Origin: Trichopria drosophilae
Taxonomy: Eukaryota; Arthropoda; Insecta; Hymenoptera; Diapriidae
NCBI GenBank assembly: GCA_030407085.1
Contig: CM059582.1
Span: 24,751,001 to 24,815,000, forward strand
Length of the DNA: 64,000 bases
Reading direction: 5' to 3'
The position numbers and the translations under genes were made by a program. The notes beneath the pieces were generated by a model, which saw only the letters and a program-made list of their open reading frames with translations, ran no database searches and was not told the origin of the DNA. Shown piece after piece: positions 1-9,800 of this stretch. Positions within the stretch are counted from its first letter, which is position 1, and each line of letters opens with the position of its first letter.

Positions 1-581
1 AACACTGAGTTTTATTATAGTGAAAAATAAGAAATCTAAATAGGAAAATTATTTTAGAGGTTATTTTAATAGTTTCTAAGTCTTGGATATAATAATATAA
101 TCATAATGCAATTATCATCTTTATGGTGTTTTCGCTGTTTCGTTTAAATGCATTAAGTTTTTATATGTTTAGAAATTAATAATATATTACGAACTATAAT
201 CCAAGACAGGTCAGAATCCGAAATTTATAACATTCATTTTTTCAATGAAATTATTATCTCTGTAATTATTACTTTGGCTTTCTATTTTCTAACAGTAAAT
301 TAAAAATTTTTAAACGGAACAATAAAAAAAAAACGAGTTATGAAAAATGCAATATATAACAGTTGTGGAGCGTAATTGATTACTTCCCTGTCAGGAAAAT
401 GCGGCCACTTTAAATATTTTTTTTCTGGTCTCCACGTTGTAAGAAATGTGAAAAAAAACAACAATAAAATGAAATACCGATATACGATTTTGCTTTAAAA
501 ATGTTAAACATAATTGTTATTTGTAATTACAAAATGCGTCAAAATCTACATTTTTGCAGGATCTAAAAAGCAGTTTCTCTG
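1..581. other. AT-rich non-coding, nothing recognised
   Basis: No open frame of note, no repeat structure and no splice-bounded coding block was seen. It lies downstream of the alpha-1 exon in gene orientation, so it is probably intronic. Confidence 0.5.
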
Positions 582-771
582 CTTTACTCTCTAAATTTCT
601 TAGACTGAAAATTCACTCTTTCCCTCCGAGTCGTGGAGTTGATAACTCTGGAGGAAAGAGTAAATTTCCACTCTTAAAGAGTTGAGTATTCAATCTTTCA
701 CGAGAGTTGCTTGGTTTTCACTAATCAAAGAATGAGATGAATTCTCACTCCAAGAAATTTAGAGAGTGAAG
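582..771. mobile_element. Small foldback MITE of an ACTCT/AGAGT-rich family, copy 1
   Basis: The 190-bp segment starts CTTTACTCTCTAAATTTCTT and ends with the near inverted complement CAAGAAATTTAGAGAGTGAA, giving terminal inverted repeats of about 32 bp with few mismatches. The interior is a chain of ACTCT and AGAGT modules that can pair with each other. A related element of 193 bp lies at 26619-26811. It has no coding capacity. Confidence 0.7.
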
Positions 772-1816
772 ACTTCGAATTCATGGAAAGATTAGGAATA
801 AAAATATTGGTTGGAAAATCGCCATTAGTGGCTGATGCTTAATAGAAATAGAATAAGGATCGCCTTATAGTGCTAAACACTAAACTAACATTATTAGTTA
901 TTTCTTAGTGAACAAACTCAATAATGTATGGTATAAATTACAACTTTTATTCGGAAAGTTTAATATTAATATTGGTGGTGTTATAATTGAAAATGATATG
1001 TACTTTCCTGGTTCTAGTTATACTTTTCAGAACAAAAATTATGGGCAGTACACTGTTTTAACGGTTCTGCAGTATCCTGATTACATTCCATAAAATTTTA
1101 TGTTAGTAGTTAAGTTGTTGGATTCATACACTGAAATTCTAGATTGAGATTCGTTTTCGGGCTGAATTTTCTGAGATAATTTAATTTTTCTACAGAAATA
1201 TGTAATACTGAATGTAAGTTTAAAACAGAAGAAAATTAATTAAGTAATTAAATAAAAATATTCATATTAATCATATATATGTTTGGAATAATGTATTAAA
1301 TAAATGTTTATTCTTTGTTTCCTCGTGTCAATTAATTAGCCTTCCAGGAACGTCTTCTGAGATGATGCCCATGCCTGACAATTCAGCCTGATCAAGACGT
1401 GAATATAAAATTCAGCCAATATAATGAAGTCTATCAACCTCAGAATTGAAATAAATCATTTCGGAGTCCATATACATTCTAACCTTCCATAATTTTGTTT
1501 AAATTGACTATGCAAACAGTTACCAGAAATTAGATTAAAAACTGTATAACATTATTCGCAAAGTAAATGTCACCCAAAAAATACCTATATAGATTCCTCT
1601 TGTTTTTGGTATTGGAAGCTGTACTACCTTAATAAGCTTTATAATATGTTATTAATTGCACATTGGTTTTTATTTAATTGTGAACAATTAACATAAATGA
1701 GTAATTTGCAAACAAATCTATAGAAACATTTAATGTACGTAAGGGACAATTACACATACACACGAACAATTTTTGTTTTTTGGGCCTGTTTGACGTGCCA
1801 CTGCTAATTACCAATA
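772..1816. other. AT-rich non-coding, nothing recognised
   Basis: The 61-residue frame at 908-1093 has no recognisable domain or bounding splice sites and looks like a chance opening. Confidence 0.5.
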
Positions 1817-2183
1817 GTTGAGTGCCCGAATGCAAAAACACCTTAGCCGCTCGGTCTGACTCATCGTAAGTAGTAACAGCCAGTTTCGAAGTTTTTTGCA
1901 TTTATCTTGTTTTGCTTGATAGATAGCAATGTGCCGCCAGTGGCAAAGTTGTAGGTATTAAAAATATCTGTAATTAAAAACATATGCACAATTTCCGTCG
2001 AGTCGGAACGAGTGATGGCTCAAATTAAAGATATTTTCAATTCCTACAACTTTGTCACTGGCGACACATTGTTGTCTATAAAACAAAACAAGATAACAGC
2101 AAAAAACTGCGAAATTGGCTGTTACTACTTAAGATAAGTCAGACCGAGCGGCTAAGGCGTTTTTGCATCAGGGCACTCAGTTA
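1817..2183. mobile_element. Foldback element with arms of about 150-170 bp
   Basis: The left arm (from GTTGAGTGCCC at 1817) and right arm (ending GGGCACTCAGTTAC) are inverted copies about 90 percent identical. The loop near 1985-2030 is about 45 bp. The arms contain CCGAGCGGCTAAGGCG, which resembles a tRNA A-box, and the 12-mer TGTTACTACTTA (or its complement). The small ORF at 1674-1901 is this arm read in reverse. A solo arm of the same family lies at 62710-62780. Confidence 0.75.
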
Positions 2184-2999
2184 CAGTTCATTCTGAAGAT
2201 GGCCCATACCCAATGTCGAAATGTCAATTTTTCAAAATAATCTTTATCTTCTTTATATTCATTTTTCTGTTTTTAAGAAGTTACCTTTTATCTTTTTATC
2301 GTTATTTTATGGTAATATAATTTTCTGTTTTTTTGTACTTGTCGATATTTATCAAAACTGAATATTTTGAATTATTATTATAAAACGGCAGAGAAAATAA
2401 ATTTAACGTAGTTACTGAGACTAAACAAAATTTATATCTTTGTGTTCACATATTACGTACAACGAAATAAATTATACTTATTTCGTAATTAACTAGTAGA
2501 TAGAAACTGTTGAAACAAAATGATTAATTCTTCCAGCAGTAATGATTCAGCCCAGGTCAGAAACTCATCTGCACAATTCGGAAGTGATGCACTGGAATAA
2601 TTAAATTCATGTTCCACGTGAATTCAAGTATTGGGTGCATTGAATCTCTCAAATGAAACGTGTACTAATTTTTTAAAGAATTTCCATTGAATTATTTCAA
2701 CAACTTCGTTATATAGTTTTGAATTGTGCAGACGCGTTTCTGTCCATAGAAGAAACAGTTATGCCTATTAATATTCAAAATTTATTTTGTAAAGTAGACA
2801 GTTCTTATAAGTAATTAAATTTTAACATTTTATTTTTCTCGTTAATTCACAGAGAAATAACGAAACCAATAAACGAAGATTTGCATATGAGCAGTCAGCA
2901 TGTGAGTCGTAAATCGCCTTACGGAAAAATATAATACTAAAATGAAACAATGATTTGAATAGTAAAAACATAAAATACATTGTGTTAACTTTCAATGTT
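2184..2999. other. AT-rich non-coding, nothing recognised
   Basis: No coding, RNA or repeat signal that I can support. Confidence 0.45.
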
Positions 3000-3029
3000 A
3001 AAATCTTTTCATTCGAATCAATTTAGATA

Positions 3030-3760
3030 TAAAGTAAGTTCAAGTTCTCTATCCAAAAAGCCAAAAGACATCTTGATGAGCCTCTTGAAGAAGTTTTAAA
3101 AATTGTAAGATGCCTCAAATACTTATTTAGAAAGAGCTCTTAAAGTGATCTTTAAGAAGACTAATGCGTCAATTTAAAGAGCTCTACAAGATCTCTTAAA
3201 TATGAAGTCTCAAAAAAGAGGTCTTATAAAAAGAATAATATAAATGAAAAGCCTGAAAATTATTGATTCTATTTTTCTACCTTAATTATTAATTTATATA
3301 ATTTTTACCTAAGTTCCTTTTACCTTTTGTATAATTACATAGTGGATGGTGCTTTCATTCAATAAAATGAGGATCATACAATAATAATACAAAATCGTGA
3401 TAATACTTGATAAATATCATAAAAACACTTATTTTGTCATTGTAGCTTGTAATCTATCGGTCTACATATAAAGTAAATATCGCGCCATCTCATTTTTGGA
3501 TTCAATCGCCACCGAGTGTCTGTGTAAGAAACGCAGATCTCAATTCTGGGAATCCCTTTACTAAAAGATAGGTGGTCCAAAACGAGATAGTTTTAACACC
3601 TCAAACGTAAGACCCCTTCGAGATCACTATTTTAAGAAGTCCTAAGTCATGTTTAAGAGCTCGTTTTATAGATTACCATTATTCATACGTCCTCTTCACG
3701 AAGTCTTTTTAGAGATATCTTTGGATGGAGCTCTGGAGTGGACGACCTCTTTATGAGGAA
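3030..3760. repeat. Diffuse cluster of AAGAGCTCTT / TCTTAAG-type palindromic modules
   Basis: Short modules such as AAGAGCTCTTAA, AAGAGGTCTT and their complements recur many times. The two ends (near 3045-3085 and 3695-3755) look like weak inverted copies, so this may be an old foldback element. The boundaries are uncertain. Confidence 0.3.
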
Positions 3761-4158
3761 TGTGCTGTATGGGATGTTACTTGCTTTTATACTTGGATAC
3801 TGTACTACATACTTGTTGCAAATTGCACCACCTTTATTTCTATACAAAAATACCTAGTATTCCTATAATATCCTAAACTAAATTCTTTCAAATTGATACT
3901 TTTATCTCTACTATTATTTACAGGTCACTTGAACTATGAATAGACTAGTGCTAGCATGGCTAAAATTCAATGTCTACGAAGGTAGTTTACCTTTTATAGA
4001 CACGGCTTGCTACGACTTGCATTAAAATTCGGGTGGACTATACTGCTGAAGCAGTAAAAAAAGTATCGGGTAAATATAAATAAAAAACAAGTGAGGAAAT
4101 AATTGATGTGGACCGAGTTTTAGTAGGAAGTATGCGAAGCACGTAAGACGTTACCTAC

Positions 4159-4346
4159 CATCCCTGCGCCGATTCCGCAACACGCGGGTACCGCCAGGAT
4201 ATTGAATACTGCCGATCCGACGATCGTACCAACACCGATGTCACCCTCCGTGATGAAGGTACCGATCGCGTTGACAAACAGCTCTGGTGCCGATGTCGCC
4301 GCAGCCATAAAAGTCGCTCCTGCCACATCTTTGGACATTGACAACG
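4159..4346 (-). CDS. Internal exon of the same Na+/Ca2+,K+ exchanger: alpha-1 repeat
   Basis: This exon carries the alpha-1 repeat, which forms part of the ion-binding pore of Na+/Ca2+ exchangers. Visible motifs are [20 protein letters not shown], with the pore glutamate in SAPEL, and [20 protein letters not shown]. In the family this block pairs with a second alpha repeat near the C-terminus, which is not in the window. The acceptor is TTTTACAG immediately before position 4346; the exon starts in phase 1 and joins in frame to the exon ending at 37486. The preferred donor is GGGATG/GTAGGT, giving 188 nt ending in phase 0 after GIGAGM. A second GT four bases later (GTAG/GTAACG) cannot be excluded. 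Open reading continues for ten residues into the intron but is not conserved-looking. The reported ORF start upstream of the acceptor is intronic. No following exon was recognised between 1 and 4158. Confidence 0.93.
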
Positions 4347-4537
4347 CTGTAAAATTCAAATTATTTAAATATAAATAGTTAGTAAACAATTCGTAAATTA
4401 ACTAGGTTTAGTTATTTCTTATATCTTAGGGATAGAGAAAGTGGGCAATGGAACACAAAATTGGGCAGAAATCTACGAAAAATGTTAGTCAATATTTAAT
4501 TGTTAAACATATTTAATTGATAATATGTTTTTAATTC

Positions 4538-4858
4538 AATAAATGTAAATGTTATGGGCTCTGCCTATCACTTGAAAAAAATTAAAAATTTCTTCTTTCT
4601 TCATGAATTTAAAGACACTTATCACTTTTTAAAATTAAGACTTTATTTAAAATTGAAAACATACAAAAAATAAAACTTGAAACTCTTTAAAAAATATATA
4701 AAAAAAATTAAAATTAACTTTAAAAGACTCAACGTTTCGGACCTCTAGGGTCCCTCTTCAGGAGTCAATAATTAAAAACTAACCTAGTTCAAGTGATAGG
4801 CAGAGCCCATAACATTTACATTTATTGAAGAAATCAAGCCTACCTTAAAACCCTATTT
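4538..4858 (-). mobile_element. Non-autonomous Penelope-like element with terminal inverted repeat and target duplication
   Basis: A perfect 42-bp inverted repeat occupies 4535-4576 and 4788-4829 (core ATGTTATGGGCTCTGCC). The unit is flanked by a 15-bp direct repeat, ATATGTTTTTAATTC, at 4523-4537 and 4859-4873, read as a target-site duplication. Between the inverted copies, on the minus strand, is a hammerhead-like ribozyme core (separate entry). Long variable target duplications, a short inverted terminal extension and hammerhead motifs are known features of Penelope-like retroelements. No reverse transcriptase or GIY-YIG coding sequence is present, so this would be a non-autonomous derivative. 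The assignment is inferred from architecture, not from a database match. Confidence 0.65.
4726..4766 (-). ncRNA. Hammerhead-ribozyme-like motif
   Basis: The minus strand has, in order, GACTC, the conserved box CTGAAGA (4755-4761), a hairpin GGACC-CTAGA-GGTCC (4739-4753), the box GAAAC (4734-4738), and GAGTC. GACTC and GAGTC pair to close the motif. This is the hammerhead order: stem I, CUGANGA, stem II, GAAA, very short stem III, stem I. There is one extra G before stem II, and stem III would be only 1-2 bp. Such minimal stem III forms are known from Penelope-type hammerheads, which may need dimers to cleave. Activity is untested and the extra base may impair it. Confidence 0.55.
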
Positions 4859-4910
4859 ATATGTTTTTAATTCGTAAAATTCAGTAATATTTATGAGAGT
4901 TCAGTCAAAA

Positions 4911-5525
4911 TTCTGACAATAACACAGGAGAAATAGTGGATCTTACAGATTTTTGGCAGTTGAAAACGAATCCTTTATTCGATTTGGCCCATCAGGTCAG
5001 GATTTAAAGATATCTGATGCGAAAAATATTCAAAATTATACTTTTGGCAATATAGAATATCTGACGTCACGGGTCAAATTGGACAACTAATTTATTTTCA
5101 GCGACTAAACATCTATAAAATCCAGTACCTCCGGAGCCAAGTTATCTCCCCTGAAAATTGTTTCGCGGTCCTGTGTAATAATCACTGAAAGTACTTAAAA
5201 AAAAAAAATAACACAAGACCGCAAACATTTTTTTTTTTGACACTACTTGAATCAGAAGTTGAAGAGGATATTACAGATTTTTAGTCGCTGAAATGTATTT
5301 TTTGTCCAAGTTAACTCATCGTTTCAGATTTTTTACATATCCTTACCTTAAATAGCTAAAAAGTATATTTTTGCATACTTTTCGGATCAGATATCTTAAC
5401 ATTCTGACGTGATGGGCCAAATCGAATAAAGGATTCGCTTAGCGGCTAAAAATCTATAAGATCCACTATTTCTGATTCAAGTCATCTCGAAACAATTTTT
5501 TTTGTTGGTCCTGTGTAATCCCAAC
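4911..5525. repeat. Four alternating-orientation copies of a module of about 125 bp
   Basis: ACACAGGA-type ends occur at about 4920 (forward), 5170 (reverse), 5205 (forward) and 5520 (reverse). Each is followed inward by related text including ACAGATTTTT.GC.G and CC.AATTCGA or TTGTCCAA. The outer pair shares GAATCCTTTATTCGATTTGG. The array therefore reads as two adjacent foldback units, plus-minus-plus-minus. Confidence 0.6.
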
Positions 5526-6092
5526 ATTTCGATTTCAGGAAAGTCTGCTTATTTTTTTAGAATGTTATGTCATAGGTCTGGATTTGATTTCCAATTTCAA
5601 CCATTAAATATTTTTAATATATGTTGTTGTATATGATGTGAAGTAAATAACGATGAACTATTGTCAAGGATGTTGCAAAGTTCAAAGAAAATATATAACG
5701 TGATTTGAATTCTAAACGAAATTATTACAAGAAACATAGAGGTTGATTCAGCATGATTTAATCGTTCCATAACAGAAACTTCAGTATCTCAGCAGATCGT
5801 TTTTTCGAGATACCTGAAGAAAAGTGTTAGGCTCTGCACATTATTACTAGACTTCAATGTTGTTGACAGTCACACCTTATTCTATTGTTTATGCTAAGTA
5901 CAGCGTTTTTTGTGCTTTGCAATGAATTTTTTTATTGAAAGTTTGCAATATCAAAACCTTATTATTTCTCTGTAACTTCTTTACAAGTTGAATCGTGGTT
6001 ATCATTTGAGAAACACAGTCCTATAATATTAATCAGTGCTCTTTCTAATTGATATATTCTAACCCATTTAGAAACGTCTATCAATGCTCTAT
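5526..6092. other. AT-rich non-coding, nothing recognised
   Basis: No supported coding or repeat feature. Confidence 0.4.
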
Positions 6093-6096
6093 TTAA

Positions 6097-6838
6097 GGGG
6101 GATTCTAGTATTTTTGCCATTTTTTTTTTATTTTTTTTTATTTTTTTTATTTTTTTATCTGAAAGTACAATGTCTCAAAAGTATTGTGTCCAAATTTCAT
6201 TCCATTCTGAGCGATATTAACGGAAATATAGCATTTTCACTGTCGTTGCTCCGGCCAGTTTTTTCGTACCTGTCTAGTCACTCCAAAACTTGAAATCAAT
6301 TTTCCCATACTTCATATTTTTAAAGTCGGAGGACACTTTATCTCAGGATGTACTGAACCGATCTTTATGGAATTTTGTACACTTATTCTACACACATCAT
6401 GAGGTAACTCTGTCGAGTTTTTATTTTTTTCGTTGTTATTTTACATTTTACAGTACAAAATGTTCCATTTTTGTATGGCAAAAATCGTGTTTTTGACTAA
6501 AAGGGTTACCAAAAATTGAAAAATCGATGAAAAAATAAAAATTCGACAGCGTTACCTCAAGAAATCCATGAAGAAACTAATATTTTTTGGTTTTTTTATT
6601 TTTTTTTATTCATTAAGGCGCTACAATGTCCACCACAAAACGTCTTTTCCTCTTTTTTCTCCAATCGTCCATCATTTTGTTTTGAGTGGATATTTTTAGA
6701 TGTAACTTTGACAAAATCTTCTCAAGATGATGTACTTTAATAGTAAAAAGAATTGAAATAACTAGAATTTATCACAACTTCACAAAAAAAAATTGTAAAA
6801 ATGTGTCTATTATTCACCTAATAAACTAAAATCCTCCT
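6097..6838. mobile_element. Possible TTAA-flanked DNA element
   Basis: TTAA at 6093-6096 is followed by GGGGGATTCTAG. At the other end the complement AGGAGGATTTTAG is followed by TTAA at 6839-6842. The interior is T-rich with no transposase. A similar start (TTAAGGGGGTTCTAAAG) occurs at 49968 without a visible partner. The inverted ends are short and imperfect. Confidence 0.4.
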
Positions 6839-6842
6839 TTAA

Positions 6843-8302
6843 AAGCAGGTCCTGTTTCCGAATACGGATACATTTTTACTAATACTGCTGGCAGCTTGAC
6901 ATAAAGCTAGCAGTTCACCCTACGCATAATACTAAATGAAACGAATAAGGGATAACAAGGAGGCGCTTCTTAGGTGCTTTGCAAAAATGTTAGTCTCGAA
7001 AGCGTAGAATCAAACCTTCGCGCCAAAACCAATCCCTGATTATTAATTAACAATAGTGAAGTACAGGAAAACATACAATAAAAAAAAAACTATATCAATT
7101 TATGCCACTTTAATTACAAACTTTTGAAATATAACACGACCGAAGTAGGTGCTCCTACCCTAAGGTAAAAAACCACCCTTAACGTGTATAAAGTTAATAT
7201 GGAACATTAAATATGGGTATTAAAGAATAATGCTATATTAATTAATACATTTAAAAAAAATAGCTTGAGAATGAATGGCGCTTCTTACATTTATAGTACA
7301 CATATATATGTACACAAAACATACGTTTCCTTACTAATTCGATGCTGTAAAAACGGATATCATAGCTAAAATTTGGGTTAATCCGATTTACACGTTAAAA
7401 ATCGTGACGAATGCAAACAAAAATTAAGAGTGTTTCTCCATTATGTATAAAAATAATGCAAAATTCGAGAAATGTTTCAAATTGAAGTTGTAAGTCTTTT
7501 CAAAATACACATTGTATGTTTTTTGCATTTTTTGTGAAGGTATGATAAAAACTGAGAAAAATGACAATGAATTTTGTATAATGTAGATAATATATAAAAA
7601 TTGCAAAAAATAAATCGGGGTTGACCCTTAGTTTTATTATATCCATGGCATCCTTCGTATTTTAGTGCGCTGAAAACGTATTGTCATGATAATGTTCGCA
7701 AATACAATCTACATGATAATAAATATTAAAAATCGATAAAAATTATAATTTTTTGCAGTTTTTCCTGTTTGCTTACAAAATAATTGGAAGTGCCGAAAAA
7801 TATTTCCAATAAAAGTTGTAATCACAAATTTTGATGAATTTTTGACGGTTTTTGCCATTAAATAGCATTTTCTTGATTCCTCGGTCGAAAGTACATAGTT
7901 TCGTCATTGTTTTCAATAGCGAAAATAGTACATTTTACTTAGAAAACACGACAGTCGAATAGTTGACGTCCCAGATTTTGTAATCTTAATGTACTACTAG
8001 CACTATTAAAACCGATGACGATACTAAGTACACTTTCTTCAGGGAGATCAGAAAAAGAGGATACGGCTCACAAGACGAAAGTCAAAGGCCCGCCACTGCT
8101 GAAAGTTGCGGCGCCTGAGGCGAGGCTGAGGTCAGTCTTTTGTACCGTAATGTACTATTGGCCCAATTTTTTTATTTGTAAATTAAAAAAAAAATTGGAA
8201 AGATGGATTGCTTTGAAAGTTAATGAAAACAATTAAATAAAAAAAACCACTAAATTAATATAGTTTTATTCTTTAACACCTATATTTAAGGCTCAACTTT
8301 AG
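6843..8302. other. AT-rich non-coding, nothing firm
   Basis: Long poly-A/T stretches and small chance ORFs only. The 73-residue frame at 8015-8236 has no recognisable domain. Confidence 0.4.
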
Positions 8303-8825
8303 TTAACCCTTTTCGTCCCGACACTCCAAAAAAATGGATAGCGTTCTAACTTTTCTTCAAAAAATTTAATTTTTTCAACATTTCTTTGCAAGAATCGCGT
8401 TTTTTTGACATTGAAAAGGAAGATACTGACCACTAAAAAGGTACTAATCGCATATTTTGACTAAGTCGTTTCTTCCCCCGTCGGCTTTTTTTCAAAAAAC
8501 AAAATGGCGGCTTCAAGATGTCGCATACAAGTTGTAATTTTGCATTTTCGGACACAAATATCGATTATATTACCATATCAAGGTAGAAATCGTAACGAAT
8601 TGGGATGAAAAAGTAATCTTTATCATTTTTGATTACGTAATCTCATGATTAATCATTCATAACCCAAAATTAGTTATATACAATGGATTTTTATCGATTT
8701 TTTGTCTTATTTGCACTCAGTTTAACAAAATGAAAAGAAAACAAGTATGAAAGTAATAAAATTAGGGACGGTTTTTAACCTACAAAGTAATTGCTTACCG
8801 ATAGTAAGCCTCCACCTACTATCGG

Positions 8826-9259
8826 TGTTACGGACAGAATCGATGTTTTATCGACTGCGGTACCCGGCGTAGATTTTTCCCACAAAGGTGGTTTTCCCTA
8901 CGCCATTGCACACCCGAATGGGGGTACCTCTCAAAATGAAGCAGGCCTGTTAGGTAAATTATGTAAAAGGCCCTTCAAAATGGTGACGATCTCGATATAA
9001 TTATTTGTAATTCGAATAGTATAATATCGATGTATAATATGACGTAGTAGTCTCTTTAAATGTTCGAGAGTTTGAAAAATCGAACTAAAATGTGAAAAAG
9101 TGACGATCGGGTTGAGAGGGAGCGTTCCGGAACGCCGGGAGGGTGAGGAATTCCGCGTCGCGATCGGATCGTCACCGGCACTGATCGGAATAAATTTGAG
9201 ATTTTTTTTGGGCCGATCAAATCGTATTTTATTTAAAGCCCTTCCACCAGTCGTTTACA
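8826..9259 (+). mobile_element. Solo LTR, copy 1 (434 bp)
   Basis: It begins TGTTACGGACAGAAT and ends TCGTTTACA, flanked on both sides by the 5-bp direct repeat ATCGG (8821-8825 and 9260-9264), the hallmark of LTR-retrotransposon integration. It contains a GC-rich hairpin block (8860-8927) shared with the LTR at 11565, the phrase GGCCCTTCA.AATGGTGACGA, and a polyadenylation-type AATAAA near 9190. No internal coding region remains, so it is a recombination-derived solo LTR. Gypsy and BEL/Pao elements are both possible; the family is not determined. Small ORFs at 8791 and 9100 are chance openings. Confidence 0.82.
8860..8927 (+). other. Conserved hairpin block of the LTR, copy 1
   Basis: Nested pairings are GTACCC (8860-8865) with GGGTAC (8922-8927), GGCGTAG (8866-8872) with CTACGCC (8898-8904), and an inner CCAC/GTGG. 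The homologous block at 11609-11669 keeps the pairings with a compensatory change. It is followed by the invariant phrase ATTGCACACCCGAATGG. Confidence 0.6.
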
Positions 9260-9800
9260 ATCGGGTTAAAATAATTTTATTATTTTAAAATAAAGCTTGC
9301 ATTACAACACCAAGTATGAAAGTCTTCGCTGTAAGTGTTGTCACAGATTATATGAAAAGAAAATACAATAAGCATTTGGAGAGCCAGATTATCAATAATG
9401 GAGGGTCAATACGATATTGCTCTGGTGCCAAGTGTGACAGACAAAGATCTTATTATTTAGAATGATTTCGACTGTTATACAGTCAACTAATCGATATTTG
9501 TTGTAGAAAATGCAAAATTACAACTCCCAGATGCCATCCTAAAGTCGTCATTTTGTTTTTTAAAAAAATCCGACGGGAGAAAAAAGAGCTGAACAAAAAG
9601 ACTCCATTAGTACTTTTTCAATTATCAGTATTACCCTTTTCAATGTTCAAAACCGCGATTCTTACAGAGAAACGTTAAAAAAGTTGAGATTTTTTTGGAA
9701 AAAACTCATGATCTTGTTGAGTGAATTCCCTGGCTGATTCTGATCACGGGATTCAGTAGAGCAGGTCCAAAATTATTGATGTTGACTTATTTCAATTTTT

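Larger units (their letters stand above)
8307..9795. mobile_element. TTAA-type foldback DNA element, interrupted by a solo LTR
   Basis: TTAA (8303-8306) followed by CCCTTTTCGTCC opens the left arm. The region around 8370-8590 is repeated inverted at about 9470-9700, sharing AAGAATCGCG, ACATTGAAAAGG and AAAAAACAAAATG. The right end resembles that of the element ending at 19157 (GGTCCAAAA..., TCTGATCACG). A solo LTR with its own target duplication sits in the middle, so the foldback is the older insertion. The exact right terminus is uncertain. Confidence 0.6.

Noticed and set aside
4120..4158. Extension of the exchanger exon to the stop at 4120
   Set aside because: A consensus donor precedes it and the extra residues do not resemble the family; intron read-through is more likely.
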